Assembly (NCBI GenBank): GCA_019454045.1 | Contig: SKCR01026824.1 | Location: 1-64,000, forward strand | Length of the DNA: 64,000 nucleotides | From: Zanthoxylum bungeanum | Taxonomy: Eukaryota; Streptophyta; Magnoliopsida; Sapindales; Rutaceae | Direction of reading: 5' to 3' | Shown here: positions 22,110 through 33,745 of the stretch, one piece after another | How positions within the stretch are numbered: position 1 is the stretch's first letter | Layout of the letters: each line of letters starts with the position of its first letter | The notes under the pieces: model-generated | Seen by the model: only the letters and a program-made list of their open reading frames with translations | What the model was told of the DNA's origin: nothing | The model's database searches: none | Program-made: the position numbers and the translations under genes

Positions 22110-22795
22110 CTGTTGAGACTTAAAAGTGGAATTGTTGTCTGGGACACATTAACAAGATTCGTATATCCACACTTTCGAAGAGTGGATACTAGGACGGATT
22201 TGATTCTAATTTAAATGATATCTACGGATCTAGTTTATTAGGCAAAGTTCCTAAAAACACCTTTTACTTGGTAAAAGTGCAAGTGCCACCGATCTGTTAG
22301 CCCTCGTTCATAGTGACGTAAGTGGGCCCATGTCTAGCTAGGCTAGAGGTGGATATGAATACTTCGTAACCTTTACGGATGTGGCATCACGTTACAGTTA
22401 TGTGTATCTTATGAAACACAAGTCAGAAACTTTTGAGTAATTCAAAGAGTTTCGACACGAAGTAAGAAAAACAGACCGGTAAAAGTATTAAAAACATTAC
22501 GGTCGGACCATAGTGTAAAATACTTAAACATATGAGTTTCAAGATTACTTGAAAGAGCATGGTATTCTTTCAAAGTGGACTCCTCCCGGGACACCTCAAT
22601 TTGACGGTGTGTCTGAACAGAGAAACTAAACTTTGTCGGACATAGTAAGGTTAATGATGAGTCGCTCTGAGCTACCAATTTCCTTCTAGGGATACGCATT
22701 AAACAGTGCAATACTTATTTTGAATAAGGTTCCATGAAAATCTGTTAGCCAGACTTCATATTGGATATTAACATGAAAGAAACCGGGTTTCACAT
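22110..22795 (+). pseudogene. Copia element A integrase (decayed)
   Basis: Fragments in several frames match the integrase of B in order. These are a GH-NK-R zinc-domain remnant, a SARGGYEYF-like segment, a KFKEFRHEV-like segment, the SDRGGEYL region and the TPPGTPQ / VSE / NTLSD region. Stops and single-base indels interrupt nearly every segment. The glutamate region and flanking NAILILNKVP-like text are still recognisable near 22700-22730. Confidence 0.75.
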
Positions 22796-23262
22796 TCCTG
22801 AAGATTTGAGAATGCTGGGCATATGTTTGGATGATACCAAACTAGAACCCAAATCGGATAAATGCTTATTTATAGGTTGTCATAGGGAAACCAAAGTATA
22901 GTACTTATACAACTCACAAGAGAACAATGTAATTATTGCTCTCCATGCGATTTTCCTAAGAGGAATACCTTTATGCAGTGGTAAGTGGGAGGAAAGTAAA
23001 ACTCGATGAAAATCGGAGTCATACTGTTCCAGGCACCGAGTCCTCACGGAACACCAACAGTTCATCAGGGATGAAACTATACTAATAATCTTCGAATACA
23101 CAAGAACCACGTAGGTCGGAGAGAGTCAGAAAACAACCTGGGAGGTATAGGTTTCTGATCTCACCTCATATAGATATTAATCTTATTGAGGAAGATGAAC
23201 CAACTACGTATCAGGAAGTGATACAAGGTATCAACTCCTTTTATGGTAAAGTGCCATGAAGT
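22796..23262 (+). pseudogene. Copia element A, IN-RT linker (decayed)
   Basis: Translation contains RKVKLDENRS, TQEPRRSERVRKQPGRY and ISPHIDINLIEEDEPTTY, collinear with the linker of B. This region connects integrase to RT in copia polyproteins and has no known catalysis. Frame changes occur near 22980 and 23080. Confidence 0.75.
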
Positions 23263-24020
23263 CCGAAATGGATTCCATATATACAACCAAGTTTGGACAC
23301 TGGTTGATGTACCAGAAGGCATTGTGCCTATTGGTACCATATGAGTCTTCAATGAAGACATACATGGATGACAACATACAAATGTACATAGCTAGGCTTG
23401 TACAGTAAAGGTATCATCCACGACATAGTGTCGACTGCGACGAAAATTTTCACATGTTGCCATGATGAAATCCATTTAGATAATGCTTGATAATGCTGCA
23501 TATTTCATTTATGAAATATGGCATATGGACGTCAAAACTGATTTCCTTCATGGAAACCTTTTGGAGGATGTTTACAACATCCTGACGGTTTTGTCGTGCC
23601 GAAACATGCAAACAAAGTTTGCAAGTTAAATCGATCCATTTATGGATTAAAGCAAGCATTATGTTCTTGGAACCAGCGTTTTGATGTAATCATAATGGTA
23701 TATGATTTAATTCAAAACGAATATGATTCTTGTGTATATAAGAATGTTAGTGGGAGCACACTGATAATGAATGTCCTATAAGTGGATGATGTATTGCTTC
23801 TTAGCAATAACATTCCCATAATATTATCGGTGAAAGCTTGGCTTTCATTAAAATTCTCCATGGAATACTTGGGAGAGGCAACCTTTATTCTAGGAATAAG
23901 GATCTACTGGATTAGATCTAAAAGTTGTTGGCACTCTCCGAGAACTCGTACATTGAAAAATATGTACGTGACCTGGTGTCTCATATGCTTTGAGCATATG
24001 GAGTCACAATCAGGCTAATC
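23263..24020 (+). pseudogene. Copia element A reverse transcriptase (decayed)
   Basis: Two open segments (23596-23781 and 23782-24018) carry KLNRSIYGLKQALCSWNQRF and then, after a TAA, VDDVLLLSNNIP and KFSMEYLGEATFILGIRIYW. The catalytic YVDD box reads stop-VDD, because TAA replaces the tyrosine codon. Upstream the WVFK / KARLVAKG region is scrambled by frameshifts. No active RT could be produced. Confidence 0.85.
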
Positions 24021-24162
24021 CAAGTGATGGTCACTAGATTAATGTAAAGAACATCCTTGAGTATCTTGGAAGAACTAAGGTTGGTTTCTGATAATATGGG
24101 GAAATGGGAACTTGAGGTGACTGGGTTCACCGATACAAGTTTCCATATATCGAATCACAAGC
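24021..24162 (+). pseudogene. Copia element A RNase H, 5' fragment
   Basis: The text covers the NPSDGH / VKNILEYLGRTK / ELEVTGFTDTSF region at the start of copia RNase H, with frame breaks. It is lost at the junction with the inverted LTR piece of B, so the catalytic core beyond the first aspartate (TDTSF) is absent. Confidence 0.7.
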
Positions 24163-24875
24163 AACTAGTCTCTATAATCGGATAATCATGACCTCATCAT
24201 ATTATCTCGATAGTTGCAACATAATAGAGATACTTTCATGCGTGATCATCATCTCCATATGACTGAAGTGATACTTTCGTCTTGACATCACACCCAATAC
24301 ACTATGATTCTCAATAAACCCAGAAGAGGCGTACACAGAACCTGTTAAAGTCCCAGACGACCAAAACCAAAGCGTATTGATTGTCGCAAGTACTAGCGAT
24401 GCAAGTCTCAGGTTAAGACCAAATACACCGACCCTGATGCGGATTCCCATAGACACATAGTCATACTACCAATGGGATTCCGCGGGGTCTATCCAGAGTG
24501 AAGATGTTTTCGAACCATCAGCAAACATAACCTCCTATCACACTTGCATAAGTATCCAATACTTAAATATATGAGAACTATGCTATTACGCTTCCATAAC
24601 ACGCACAAGTGCAATACTAGTGTATTCTGCATTATCGATGTCCAGTCTAGATAATACTACGACTAGAGATATTTAATGTTTAAACCTTTGTGGATTGATA
24701 TTGTCTCATATCTTATAATCCGGAACTAATTATAAGGACTTTTATCATTTATATATACAAGTAATCAAATTACAAAATGATAAAATAGCAATTTCCATTG
24801 TCACATAGTTAATTTGTACAAAAACCACAATGTCTTTTACAAATAGTGACACTATGGGTCATAATTGTCAAAAAA
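24163..24875 (-). repeat. Truncated 3' LTR of copia element B
   Basis: This is the reverse complement of the first 710 bp of the element A LTR, starting at the right with GACAATTATGACCC and ending at the left at ACTAGTCTCTATAATCGG. The rest of the LTR is missing at the junction with element A. The terminal TGTTGG is degraded to a poly-T-like start. Confidence 0.85.
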
Positions 24876-24889
24876 TCTCCTACTTGGCC
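24876..24889 (-). other. Polypurine tract of element B
   Basis: Minus-strand GGCCAAGTAGGAGA sits immediately upstream of the 3' LTR, where plus-strand DNA synthesis is primed. Confidence 0.75.
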
Positions 24890-24903
24890 TATAGCCAGTC
24901 ACT

Positions 24904-25400
24904 CTACCATCTAACACCTAAACTATGTACATGTCGCTCTAACTTTTGCTGAGGAATAGCTTTCGTCAGCGGATCTGCAATGTTGTCATCTGATGCAACC
25001 TTCTCAATCTTCACATCGCCACGATGTATGATCTCACGAATCAGATTGAAATGTCGAAGAACATGCTTGGATCGTTGATGAGACCGCGGTTCCTTAGCCT
25101 GCACTATAGCCCCGTTATTGTCACAATACAATGGAACGGGCTCAGCTGCTAACATAACTACTTCTAATCCAAATAGGAATTTACGGATCCAAATTGCCTC
25201 TTTTGCTGCTTCAGCTGCAACAATATATTCTGCTTCTGTTGTTGAATCGACAACAGTCTCTTGCTTGAAAGATTTCCAGCTTACTGCTCTGTTGTTTAAA
25301 CAAAATATGTACCCGGATTGCGACTTACAGTCGTCCTTATCGGTTTGGAAACTTGCATCGGTACACCCAGTTACCTCAAGTTCTCAATCTCCATAGATTA
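24904..25400 (-). pseudogene. Copia element B RNase H (open core)
   Basis: A long open segment carries TDASFQTDKDDCKSQSGYIF, then AVSWKSFKQETVVDSTTEAE, then AAEAAKEAIW, then PVPLYCDNNGAI, and ends KHVLRHFNLIREIIHRGDV with DNIADPLTKAIP. These are the D-E-D catalytic positions and the usual C-terminus of copia RNase H, which removes template RNA during reverse transcription. The core lacks internal stops, but two stops just upstream (25401-25462) separate it from RT. It is therefore part of a broken polyprotein. Confidence 0.85.
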
Positions 25401-26404
25401 AGAAAGCATCATTAGTTCGTCTAAGATACTTAAAGATATTCTTAACCGCCATCTAGTGACCATCACCTGGATCGGCCTGATAGACTACATATGCTCAAAG
25501 TATAGGAGACATCAGGTCGCATACATATCATGGCATACATGATCGATCCGACTTCCGAAGCTAACGAGATCCGACTCATGTTGTCTCTCTCATCTTGAGT
25601 TTTAGGACACATGTCCTTAGATAGAGTAACACCATGTGACACTGGCAAAAGTCCCCTCTTAGATTGGTCCATGCTGAATCTCTTCAACACTTTGTCAATA
25701 TATGTGCTCTGGGAGAGTCCAAGCAGCTTTCTAGATCTATCCAGGTAGATCTTTATTCCCAGAATAAAGGCTGCTTCTCCCAGATCTTTCATGGAGAATT
25801 TTAATGAAAGCTAAGCTTTCACCGATTGTAGCATGGGAATATCATTGCCAATTAGCAATACATCATCTACGTAAAGGACAATGAATGTCAGTGCGCTCCC
25901 ACTAGCATTCTTATATACACAAGGATCATCCTCGTTTTGAATGAAATCATATTCTTTTATGATCTCATCAAAACGTTGGTTCCAAGAACGCGATGCTTGC
26001 TTCAATCCATAAATGGATCAATTTAACTTGCAAATCTTGTCTGCATGGTTAGGTACAACACAACCGTTAGGCTGTTGCATATAAACATCCTCTAAAAGGT
26101 TTTCGTTAAGGAAAGCGGTTTTGACGTCCATTTGCCATATCTCGTAATCAAAATATGCAGCAATAGCAAGCATTATCCGAATGGATTTAATCATGGCATT
26201 AGGTGAAAAAGTTTCTTCATAATCGACACCATGTCGTTGACGATACCCTTTCGCTACAAGCCTAGCTTTGTACGTTTGTATGTTGCCATCCATGTCGGTC
26301 TTCCTCTTGAAGACCCATTTGCAACCAATAGGCTTTACGCCTTCTGGTGCATCAACCAGTGTCCAAACTTGGTTGGTGTACATGGAATCCATTTCGGATT
26401 TCAT
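25401..26404 (-). pseudogene. Copia element B reverse transcriptase (few stops)
   Basis: The first segment has VWTLVDAPEGVKPIGCKWVF, KARLVAKGYRQ, YEETFSPNAMIKSIR and WQMDVKTAFLNENLLEDVYM. After a TGA (in place of the expected Arg of R-SIYGLKQ) comes SWNQRFDEIIKEYDFIQNE and an intact FIVLYVDDVLLIGND catalytic box. After a TAG (in place of Trp) comes KDLGEAAFILGIKIYLDRSR and RPDVSYTLS. A frameshift near 25490 and two more stops precede RNase H. Most lesions are single transitions, so this copy decayed after insertion. Confidence 0.9.
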
Positions 26405-26898
26405 GGCATCTTGCCAAAACCGGAGTCGATACCTTGTATCGCTTCCTCATACGTAGTCGGTTCGTCTTCCTCAATAAGATTAATATCCACATGAGGTGAT
26501 ATCAGAAACCCATACCTCTCAGGTTGTTTTCTGACTCTCTCCAACCTACGCGGTTCTTGTGTATTCGAAAATTGTGGTACATTCTCATCCCTGATGAACT
26601 GTTCATGTTCTATTAAGGATTCTGTGCCAGGAATAATATCACTCCGATTTTCATCGAGTTCTACTTTCCTCTCACTTAGTACTGCATTTAGGAATTCCTT
26701 CTCAAGGAAAACCGCATGTAGAGCAACAAATACTTTGTTCTCTTGTGGGTTGTAGAAGTAATATCCTTTGGTTTCTCTAGGATAACCTACAAATAGACAC
26801 TTATCCGATTTGGGTTCAAGTTTGGTACCTTCCAAACATTTAACGTATGCCCAGCAACCCCAAATCTTCAGGAATGAGAAACCCAGTTTCTTTCCTGT
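26401..26898 (-). pseudogene. Copia element B, IN-RT linker
   Basis: The segment holds KIWGCWAYVKCLEGTKLEPK and DKCLFVGYPRETKGYYFYNP, the usual end of copia integrase. It then has the charged linker with TQEPRRLERVRKQPERYGFL and EEDEPTTYEEAIQGID. A single-base frameshift near 26415 separates it from RT, and one stop (near 26897) separates it from the integrase core. It is likely the C-terminal DNA-binding extension of integrase. Confidence 0.85.
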
Positions 26899-27545
26899 CT
26901 ATATCTCATACGGAGTCTGTTGAACAGACTTTGACGGAACCTTATTCAAAATAAGTATTGCACTGTTCAATGCATATCCCCATAAGGAAATAGGTAGCTC
27001 TGTGCGACTCATCATCGACCTTACCATGTCCAACAAAGTTTGGTTTCTCCGTTCGGACACACTGTTTAATTGAGGTGTTCCGGGAGGAGTCCACTGTGAA
27101 AGAATACCATATTCTTTCAAGTAATCAAGAAACTCATTGCTCAAGTATTCTCCACCACGGTCCGACCATAATGTTTTAATACTTTTGCTAGTCTGTTTTT
27201 CTACTTCGTGTCGAAACTCTTTGAATTTCTCAAAGGTTTCCGACTTGTGTCTCATACGATACACATAACCATAACGCGATGCATCATCCATAAAGGTTAC
27301 AAAGTATACATATCCACCTCTAGCCTGGCTAGAAAAAGGCCCATATACGTCACTATGAACGAGGGCTAACAGTTCGGTGGCACGTGTACATTTACCGCTA
27401 AAAGGTGTTTTAGGCATTTTTCCTAATAAACAAGATTCGCAGACGTCATATGAATTTGGATCAAATCCGTCCAAGTACGCACTCTTCGAAAGTGTGGATA
27501 TGCGAGTCTTGTTAATGTGTCCCAGACGACAATGCCACATATAAG
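26899..27545 (-). pseudogene. Copia element B integrase (catalytic core open)
   Basis: 213 codons are open. The GAG-pre-integrase/zinc part reads WHCRLGHINKTRISTLSKS and CESCLLGKMPKTPF (H-H-C-C). The catalytic core has the first Asp in LVHSDVYGPF, the second Asp in WSDRGGEYLS and the Glu in SVSERRNQTLLDMVRSMM, so the DDE triad is complete. In PPGTPQLNSVSE the residues LNS replace the usual WNG. The frame closes at a TAG in place of Trp in YEI-TGKK. The enzyme would insert the cDNA into host DNA. Confidence 0.9.
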
Positions 27546-27980
27546 TTTCATTTTTGTTACTTATTTTGAGAGCCTTTTGTTTGTTACATTATATGTTTGA
27601 GATTGATTTTATATTCAAAATATAAAGACCATATTCACATCAGCACTGCATATCTCCATATCATTTTTATTTATACATAAAACACCCAGTGTTTCTAAAA
27701 ACAAAAGTATAGCCCACATTGGGCTAATAAAAGATACATATATAACATTCCTAGTCAAACTAGGTACATAATAACAGTCTGAAAGATTTAGTTCATGCCC
27801 CGAGGGTAGTTCCAAAATATAAGTTCCAACGGCCAAAACGGCGACTCGAGTCCCATTTCCAACGCGGAGGTCAATCTCTCCTGAGGCCAGTCTTCTGCTA
27901 ATCCACAGATCCTGCACATCAATACATATATGAGTACCACAACCAGAATAAAAAATCCAATTTTTTAAAATTAGAAGTAT
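27546..27980 (-). pseudogene. Copia element B protease region, active-site Asp lost
   Basis: The text reads WIFYSGCGTHIC where related copies have WILDTGCG, so the catalytic D-T/S-G has become Y-S-G. Downstream, DLWISRRLASGEIDLRVGNG, VGTYILELPSGHELNLSDCY and YVPSLTRNVI match copia protease/linker order. The frame closes before integrase. Loss of the aspartate would abolish polyprotein processing even without stops. Confidence 0.8.
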
Positions 27981-28039
27981 ACATGTTTATTTCTATAAAA
28001 AAACATACCTGAAGCCGGTGCCTTGCCCGCTTTGATTTC

Positions 28040-28870
28040 CTTCATGTGTGCCTTGTTCTCACGGTAGTCCCGCTACCAGTGACCCCGTTTGCCACACTGT
28101 AGGCATACATCTTGGGATTTTTCCTTAGCCTTCCCAGAAGACTTTGACGATTTGGCCTTGCCCTTCTTCTTTTTCTTCTTCTTTACACCTCCAGTTGCCT
28201 TGGGCCAAGCCCTCGGAGACTGAGATGTTGAAGCGAAGTATGCCTCACGCTTTTTGCCCTTCAATAGCTCTTTTTATGCTTCACGCAGCATTGCCATCAG
28301 CTCTCCAAGAGTATGGTATTGGTTCATCATATTGTAGTTCATGATGAACCTGCTCCAGCTGTTAGGAAGAGACTGCAAGATCAAATCTATAGAAGTCTCA
28401 ACCGTTATGCCTAGCTGACCCAACTGTTCAATGTTAGCAATCATCTGTGACACATGGTGCTCAACAGATGTACCTTCTTACTTTCAAGAGCGAAAGAGAT
28501 TTTTCTGCAATTCATACCTTTACGATCTAAGGTTAGATCGATGAAGGCTCTTCAATTTTGCCATCATAGTAAATGGATCCAATCCCTTGTTTTGGCGACG
28601 AAATTGAGGGGTCATCGCAGCGAGCATGACAGATTGAGCATTGAGTTGTCATCGCTATGAGTCTTCCAAAGCTCAAGCTCAAGCGGGCTGCTCATTTTCC
28701 GGGCTTAGGCCTGAGAGGTCTCTCTAAATCAGAGAGCATCCTCTCAACCCCCATGACAATCCTGAGGGTCATATCCCAATCAGGAAAGTTCGCGCCATTA
28801 AAGACATTTTCGCCATGATAATGTCTCTAACCCAGATCTTTCCAATCATCTTAATTGCAATAGTGAAACT
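28040..28870 (-). pseudogene. gag: Copia element B gag (UBN2 capsid and zinc knuckle)
   Basis: From the N-terminus the text has NGANFPDWDMTLRIVMGVER (capsid start), then MIANIEQLGQLGITV, SIDLILQSLPNSWSRFIMNY and HTLGELMAMLREA, the order of a UBN2-type copia Gag. A lysine-rich linker with seven consecutive Lys follows, then a knuckle CLQCGKRGHW. A stop comes next, and the last cysteine position is Tyr. Stops also fall after RPKPGK and after LREA, and a frame change lies near 28500. Gag would build the particle and package RNA; this copy cannot. Confidence 0.85.
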
Positions 28871-29217
28871 ATTCAATTAACGATATTTGGGTACAGTCCA
28901 ACTGTTACAAGAAAAATAATAGAATATTAGTCCAACTAATAAATATATAATTGACGAAATAATTTGAAAGCGCGTAATGCCATGTATTTGAACGAAATTG
29001 CAAATTCAATACTGGCCTCCCACTATTTTTCAGCGAGCCTCTAACTCACTGTTGAGTACTCGGGAAACCTAGTTTCCTAGTGGGTTAGGATCCGTTAAAT
29101 AACACACAACCTTGACCTTGACTTTGGCCAACAAGCTGTATGATATTTAACTAGGTAGATCTCTAAGATCAATTGGATCTCATCCAATTCCTAGATCCGT
29201 AGGTGGACCTCCAAGTT
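28871..29217 (-). other. Leader of element B, gag-proximal part
   Basis: The text is collinear with the leaders of A and C. It includes the GGGAAACCTAGTTTCC box, the GTTAAATAACACACAACC stretch and one CTTGACTTTGGCCAACAA repeat. It ends GGACCTCCAAGT at the insertion of element C. Confidence 0.75.
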
Positions 29218-31272
29218 TGTTGGGTTTCTCTAAGGTCCCAAGGATCAATTTAAGCATAGAAACATCATGTGAATACATCAAAGAAGTTGCGGAATACTTA
29301 CAATGATCGGTTGAGGTGATGCGACGAAGAACAAAACTTTTTCTGCCCTCCTTGGAAGCTCAAGGCAGTGTAGATTTTTGGCCTCCATTTTGCTCCATTT
29401 TCGGTCATGAATGATCCACCAAGCTCCAAGCTTTGTGTGGTGATTCCAAGCTCACATGTGCGATTTCCATATCACCTTCGCAAGACCACAAAGTGTGCTA
29501 GCACTCTGTGAAAATTTGTAACAAATCCTCACTTGTTTCTCCTTCATGTCTCGGCAATGACAGAAAACAGAAGAAGAAGATGCAGCCCCTTGGGCGAGAA
29601 AGATGAGAGGAGGGAGATAATGAATGTGTTATGTGTTGGTTGGAAAGAGAATGTTGTATCAATACACATAAATTGAACATAAATTGAATTTCAAAAATCC
29701 ATTTACCAAAAGTCAAAGCATTAAAGCTTTGCCAACTACCACCATCAACCAATCAAGTGACAAGTTGTCAGGTCACTCAAAGTGACATGTGATTTGACGC
29801 TTGATGTGACTAATGACTTGACGCTTGATGTGACTTGTGGGCCGCACATAAATTCGCAATGCGAGTGCGCCCGCAAACACTCCCGGGCTCAGGTTTCGCT
29901 AATTCCAAATTAACGAATTTTTTTTGAGACGCAATTAAATAATTATGCCTAGCAAAATCACTATTCACGTCGCTAACGAATTAATCTAAATTCTAAATAA
30001 CTCGTTAGCCCGAATTAAAATCTAATTTCAATTTCCGCGTCGAAATCCAATTTCGTATAATATATCGAATATATTATTTATCGATTAATTTCCAAATTAA
30101 TCGTTCTCTCTCTTTTATTAATATTTTATATCCAGATAAATATCTCCGTAATTAAATCCCCAGATTAAGTTAAGTTTCTCTCATCATTAATTAATCCCAG
30201 ATTAATAAAGTGCGAGTCATACGTCATCGGGGGAATCTTCGGGAAGCGACCCATGAGATCCCCGGATATGTTGGCAGTAATCCGGTCGTCGGACTATCCG
30301 AACACGTAAGTACCTAATACTACGTTTGTACCGATTTACAAGACAAGGTTGGCTTCTAGCAAAGCACCATGCCTACCCACCCATTCTCCAGAAATATCCT
30401 TACAGGAATATATGATCTATATCATAAGTAGTATACGTAATATTGCGTATTTCTATCCAGCATCGGATGTCACGTGCTAGGCCTGGGGCTGGAAATGTGT
30501 CTTCCCCGTACGAAGCACATATCGGATCTCTGGTAAGTCTCTATAATCTCTATAATCGGATAAACATGACCTAGTCATAATATCCCGATAGCTGCAGCAT
30601 ATAAGAGAACAAGTTTCGTATCCTACATGATCATCATCTCCACTATGACTGGAGTGATACTTCCATCTCGACATCACACACCCAACACACTACGATTCTC
30701 AATATACCCAGAAGAGGCGTACACAGAACCTATTAAAGCCCTGGACGACCAAAACCAAAGTATATTGATTGTCGCAAGTATTAGCGGTGCAAGTCTCAGG
30801 TTAAAACCAAATACACCTAACCCTGATTCGGACTTCCATAGACACATAATAATACATACTAACTAAGGAATTCCGAGGGGTCTATCCAGAGCGAAGCTGT
30901 TTTCCGTACCATCGGTAAAACACAACCTCCTACTACACTTGCATGAGTATCCTATACCCAAATATATGAGAACTATGCCGTTATGCCCTCACAACGCGCA
31001 CAAGTGTAATACTAGTCTTTTACGCATTATCGATGTCCAATCTCGATAATACTCTGACTAGGGATATTTAATGATTAAACCTTCGTGGATTGATACTGTC
31101 TCATATCATCTCAATCCAGGAACTAATCTATGGATAGGACCTTTCATCATTATACATCCTGGTGATCTAATCACAATGATAAAAGAGCAATTTCCTTTGT
31201 CACATAGTTAATTTGTACAACAACACCATGATCTGTACAAATAGTGACGCTATGGGTCATAACTATCCAACA
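29218..31272 (-). repeat. 3' LTR of element C
   Basis: Plus-strand left edge is TGTTGGGTTTCTCTAAGG and right edge is ATAACTATCCAACA. The polypurine tract follows on the right. The first 92 bp are identical to the other LTR of C. Confidence 0.9.
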
Positions 31273-31286
31273 TCTCCCACTTGGCC
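31273..31286 (-). other. Polypurine tract of element C
   Basis: Minus-strand GGCCAAGTGGGAGA abuts the 3' LTR. The AAGTGGGAG core is the usual copia form. Confidence 0.85.
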
Positions 31287-31880
31287 TATAGCCAGTCACT
31301 CGAGTGTCCTACACCCGAACTATGTACGGTTCGCTCAAATTTCTGCTGAGAAAATGCTTTCCTCAGCGGATTTGCAAGATTATCATCTGACGTGATTTAT
31401 ACGATCATCACATCGTCACGATGTATGATCCGAACGAATCAGATGAATATATGAAGTATATATCTGGATCGTTGATGAGACCATTAATTCTTTAGCCTGC
31501 GCTGTAGCCTAGCTCAGCTGCTAACAGAACTATATCTAATCTAATTAGATTTATTATCAATCCAGAAGGCTTCTATTGCTGCCTCAGCTGCAGCAATATC
31601 CCGCTTTGTTGTTTATTCGGTAACAGTATCTTACTTGGAAGATTTCCAGCTCACTGTTCCGTTATTCAAACTTTATAGTACCGTTGTTACGACTTATAGT
31701 CGTTTTTGTCGGTTAGGAAACTTGCAACAGTGAACCTAGTCACTTCAAGTTCTCCTTCTCCATAATATAAGACAACATCCTTAGTTCCTCTAAGATACTA
31801 AAGAATGTTCTTTACTTCACTCCAGTGACTATCACTTGGATTGGCCTGATTGTGACTCCATATGCTCAAAGCGTATGAGA
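31287..31880 (-). pseudogene. Copia element C RNase H (decayed)
   Basis: The segment is collinear with the RNase H of B on the nucleotide level, including the GGTACACCC-equivalent, AAGATTTCCAGCT and CATCTGA--TGATTT blocks. Frameshifts and stops remove any usable frame. No long ORF remains. Confidence 0.7.
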
Positions 31881-32640
31881 CACCAGGTTGCGTACATTTT
31901 TCAATGTACGAGTTCTCGGAGAGTATTAACAACTTTAAATCTATCCCAGTATATCTTTATTCCTAGAATAAATGTTGTTTCTCATAAGAATTCTACAGAG
32001 AATTTTCATGAAAGCCAAGCTTTCACCGATTATATTATGGGAAATATCATTTCCAAGAAATGATATATCATCATTATTTAGGACATTCATTGTCAGTTCG
32101 CTCCCACTAACCTCCGTATATACAAAAGAATCATTTTTATTTTGAATTAAATCATACACCATTATGATTACATCAAAACGATAATTCCAAGAACCCAATG
32201 CTTTCTTCAATCCATCCATGGATCGAATAACCTGCAAACCTTGTTTGCTAGTTTCGTACGACAAAACCTTCAGGATGTTGTAAACATCCTCCAAAGGGTT
32301 TCCGTTAAGGAAAGCGGTTTTGGCATTTAGCTACCATATTTCATAAATGAAACATGCAGCTTTAGCAAGCATTCTCCAAATGGATTTAAGCATGGCAACA
32401 TATAAAAGGTTTCGTCGTAATCGACACAATGTTGATAACGATACCTTTTCACTATAAGCCTAGCTTAGTACGTTGGTATGTTGCCATCCATGTATGTCTT
32501 CCTAGAATACTTATATAGTACAAATAGGCACAATGCCTTGCGGTACAACAACTAGTATCCAAACTTGGTTGATTTACATGGAATCCATTTCGGACATCAT
32601 GACACTTTGCCATAATAGGGAGTCGATACCTTGTATCAAT
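31881..32640 (-). pseudogene. Copia element C reverse transcriptase (decayed)
   Basis: One open segment (31941-32294) reads RSMDGLKKALGSWNYRFDVI and MVYDLIQNKNDSFVYTEVSG. The catalytic box is NNDD instead of YVDD. The upstream WVF / KARLVAKG region is broken. The VIIMVYDLIQN wording is shared with element A and differs from B (EIIKEYDFIQN), grouping A with C. Confidence 0.8.
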
Positions 32641-33100
32641 TCCTCATACGTAGTCAGTCGGTATTCCTCAATAAGATTGACATCTTTATGAGGTGAGATC
32701 AGAAACCCATACCCCAGGTTATTTCCGACTCTCTCCGACTTACGCGGTTCTTGTGTATTCGAGAAGGTATATTTTTATTGTGATGTTAATTTCCTTGATG
32801 AACTATCTGTGTTCCATTAGGAATCGTGCCTTGAATAGTACTACTCCTGATTTTCATCGCGTTTTACTATCCTCCCACTTACCACTGCATTTAGGTATTC
32901 ATCTTAGGAAAACCGCATGGCGAGCAACAATTACATTGTTCTTTAGTGAGTTGTATAAGTACCATACTTTTGGTTTCCTTAGGATAACCTACAACTTAGG
33001 CACTTATCCGATTTGGGTTTTAGTTTGGTATCATCCAAACATATGCCCAGCATACCCAAATCTTCAGGAATGAGAAAACCCGGTTTCTTCATGTTCATAT
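32641..33100 (-). pseudogene. Copia element C, IN-RT linker (decayed)
   Basis: Nucleotide landmarks match the linker of B (GAGGTGAGATCAGAAACCCATAC and the CTTACGCGGTTCTTGTGTATTC region on the plus strand). Indels destroy the frame. Confidence 0.7.
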
Positions 33101-33745
33101 CTAATATGAAGTCTGTCAAACAGATTTTTATGGAACCTTATTCAAAATAAGTTCTGCACTGTTTATGCGTATCCGTTGAAGGAAATGGTAGCTCAGAGCG
33201 ACTCATGATTAACCTTATATTGTCCAACAAAATTCGGTTTCTCCGTTCAGACACACCGTCAATCTGATGTGTTCCGGGAGGAGTCCTCATTAAAAGAATA
33301 CTATACTCTTTCAAGTATATTAGAAACTTATTGCTTAAGTATTTTCATCATGGTCTAACCGTGATGATTTAATACTTTTGCAGATCTGTTTGTCTACTTC
33401 GTGTCGAAACTTTAAAAGTTTCCGATTCGTGTTTCACAAGAAACACATAACCATAACGTGATGCCACATCCATAAAGGTCACGAAATATTCATATCCACC
33501 TCTAGCCTAGCTAGATATGGGCCCACTTACTTCACTATGAATAAAGGCTAACAGATCGGTGGCACTTGTAGTTTTACCAAGTAAAAGGCGTTTTAGGCAC
33601 TTTGCCTAATAAACTAGATTCGTAGAGATCATTTGAATAGAATCAAATTCGTCCTAGTATCCACTCTTCGAAAGTGTGGATATACGACTCTTGTTTAATT
33701 GTGTCCCAGACGACAATGCCATATTTAAGTTTCAACTGATTAACT
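33101..33745 (-). pseudogene. Copia element C integrase (decayed)
   Basis: The text follows the integrase of A and B in order: the NKVPSK-like segment, the PPGTP segment, the SDRGGEYL-equivalent, the ARGGYEYF segment and the zinc-domain HC / GH remnants near 33700. Numerous indels are present, and no segment of the DDE core is open over its whole length. Confidence 0.75.

Larger units (their letters stand above)
16767..24162 (+). mobile_element. Ty1/copia element A, 3'-truncated
   Basis: Features run in order on the plus strand: LTR, initiator-Met primer site, 2.3-kb leader, gag with CCHC knuckle, protease, integrase, RT and the start of RNase H. It ends abruptly at about 24162, where an inverted LTR piece of element B begins. 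The domain order gag-PR-IN-RT-RH is diagnostic of Ty1/copia. Multiple stops affect every domain except the zinc knuckle. There is no 3' LTR. Confidence 0.85.

Noticed and set aside
29218..31272. Shared central LTR of a tandem (LTR-int-LTR-int-LTR) array
   Set aside because: The split leader and CAAGT duplication show that C is inserted in B, so this LTR belongs only to C.
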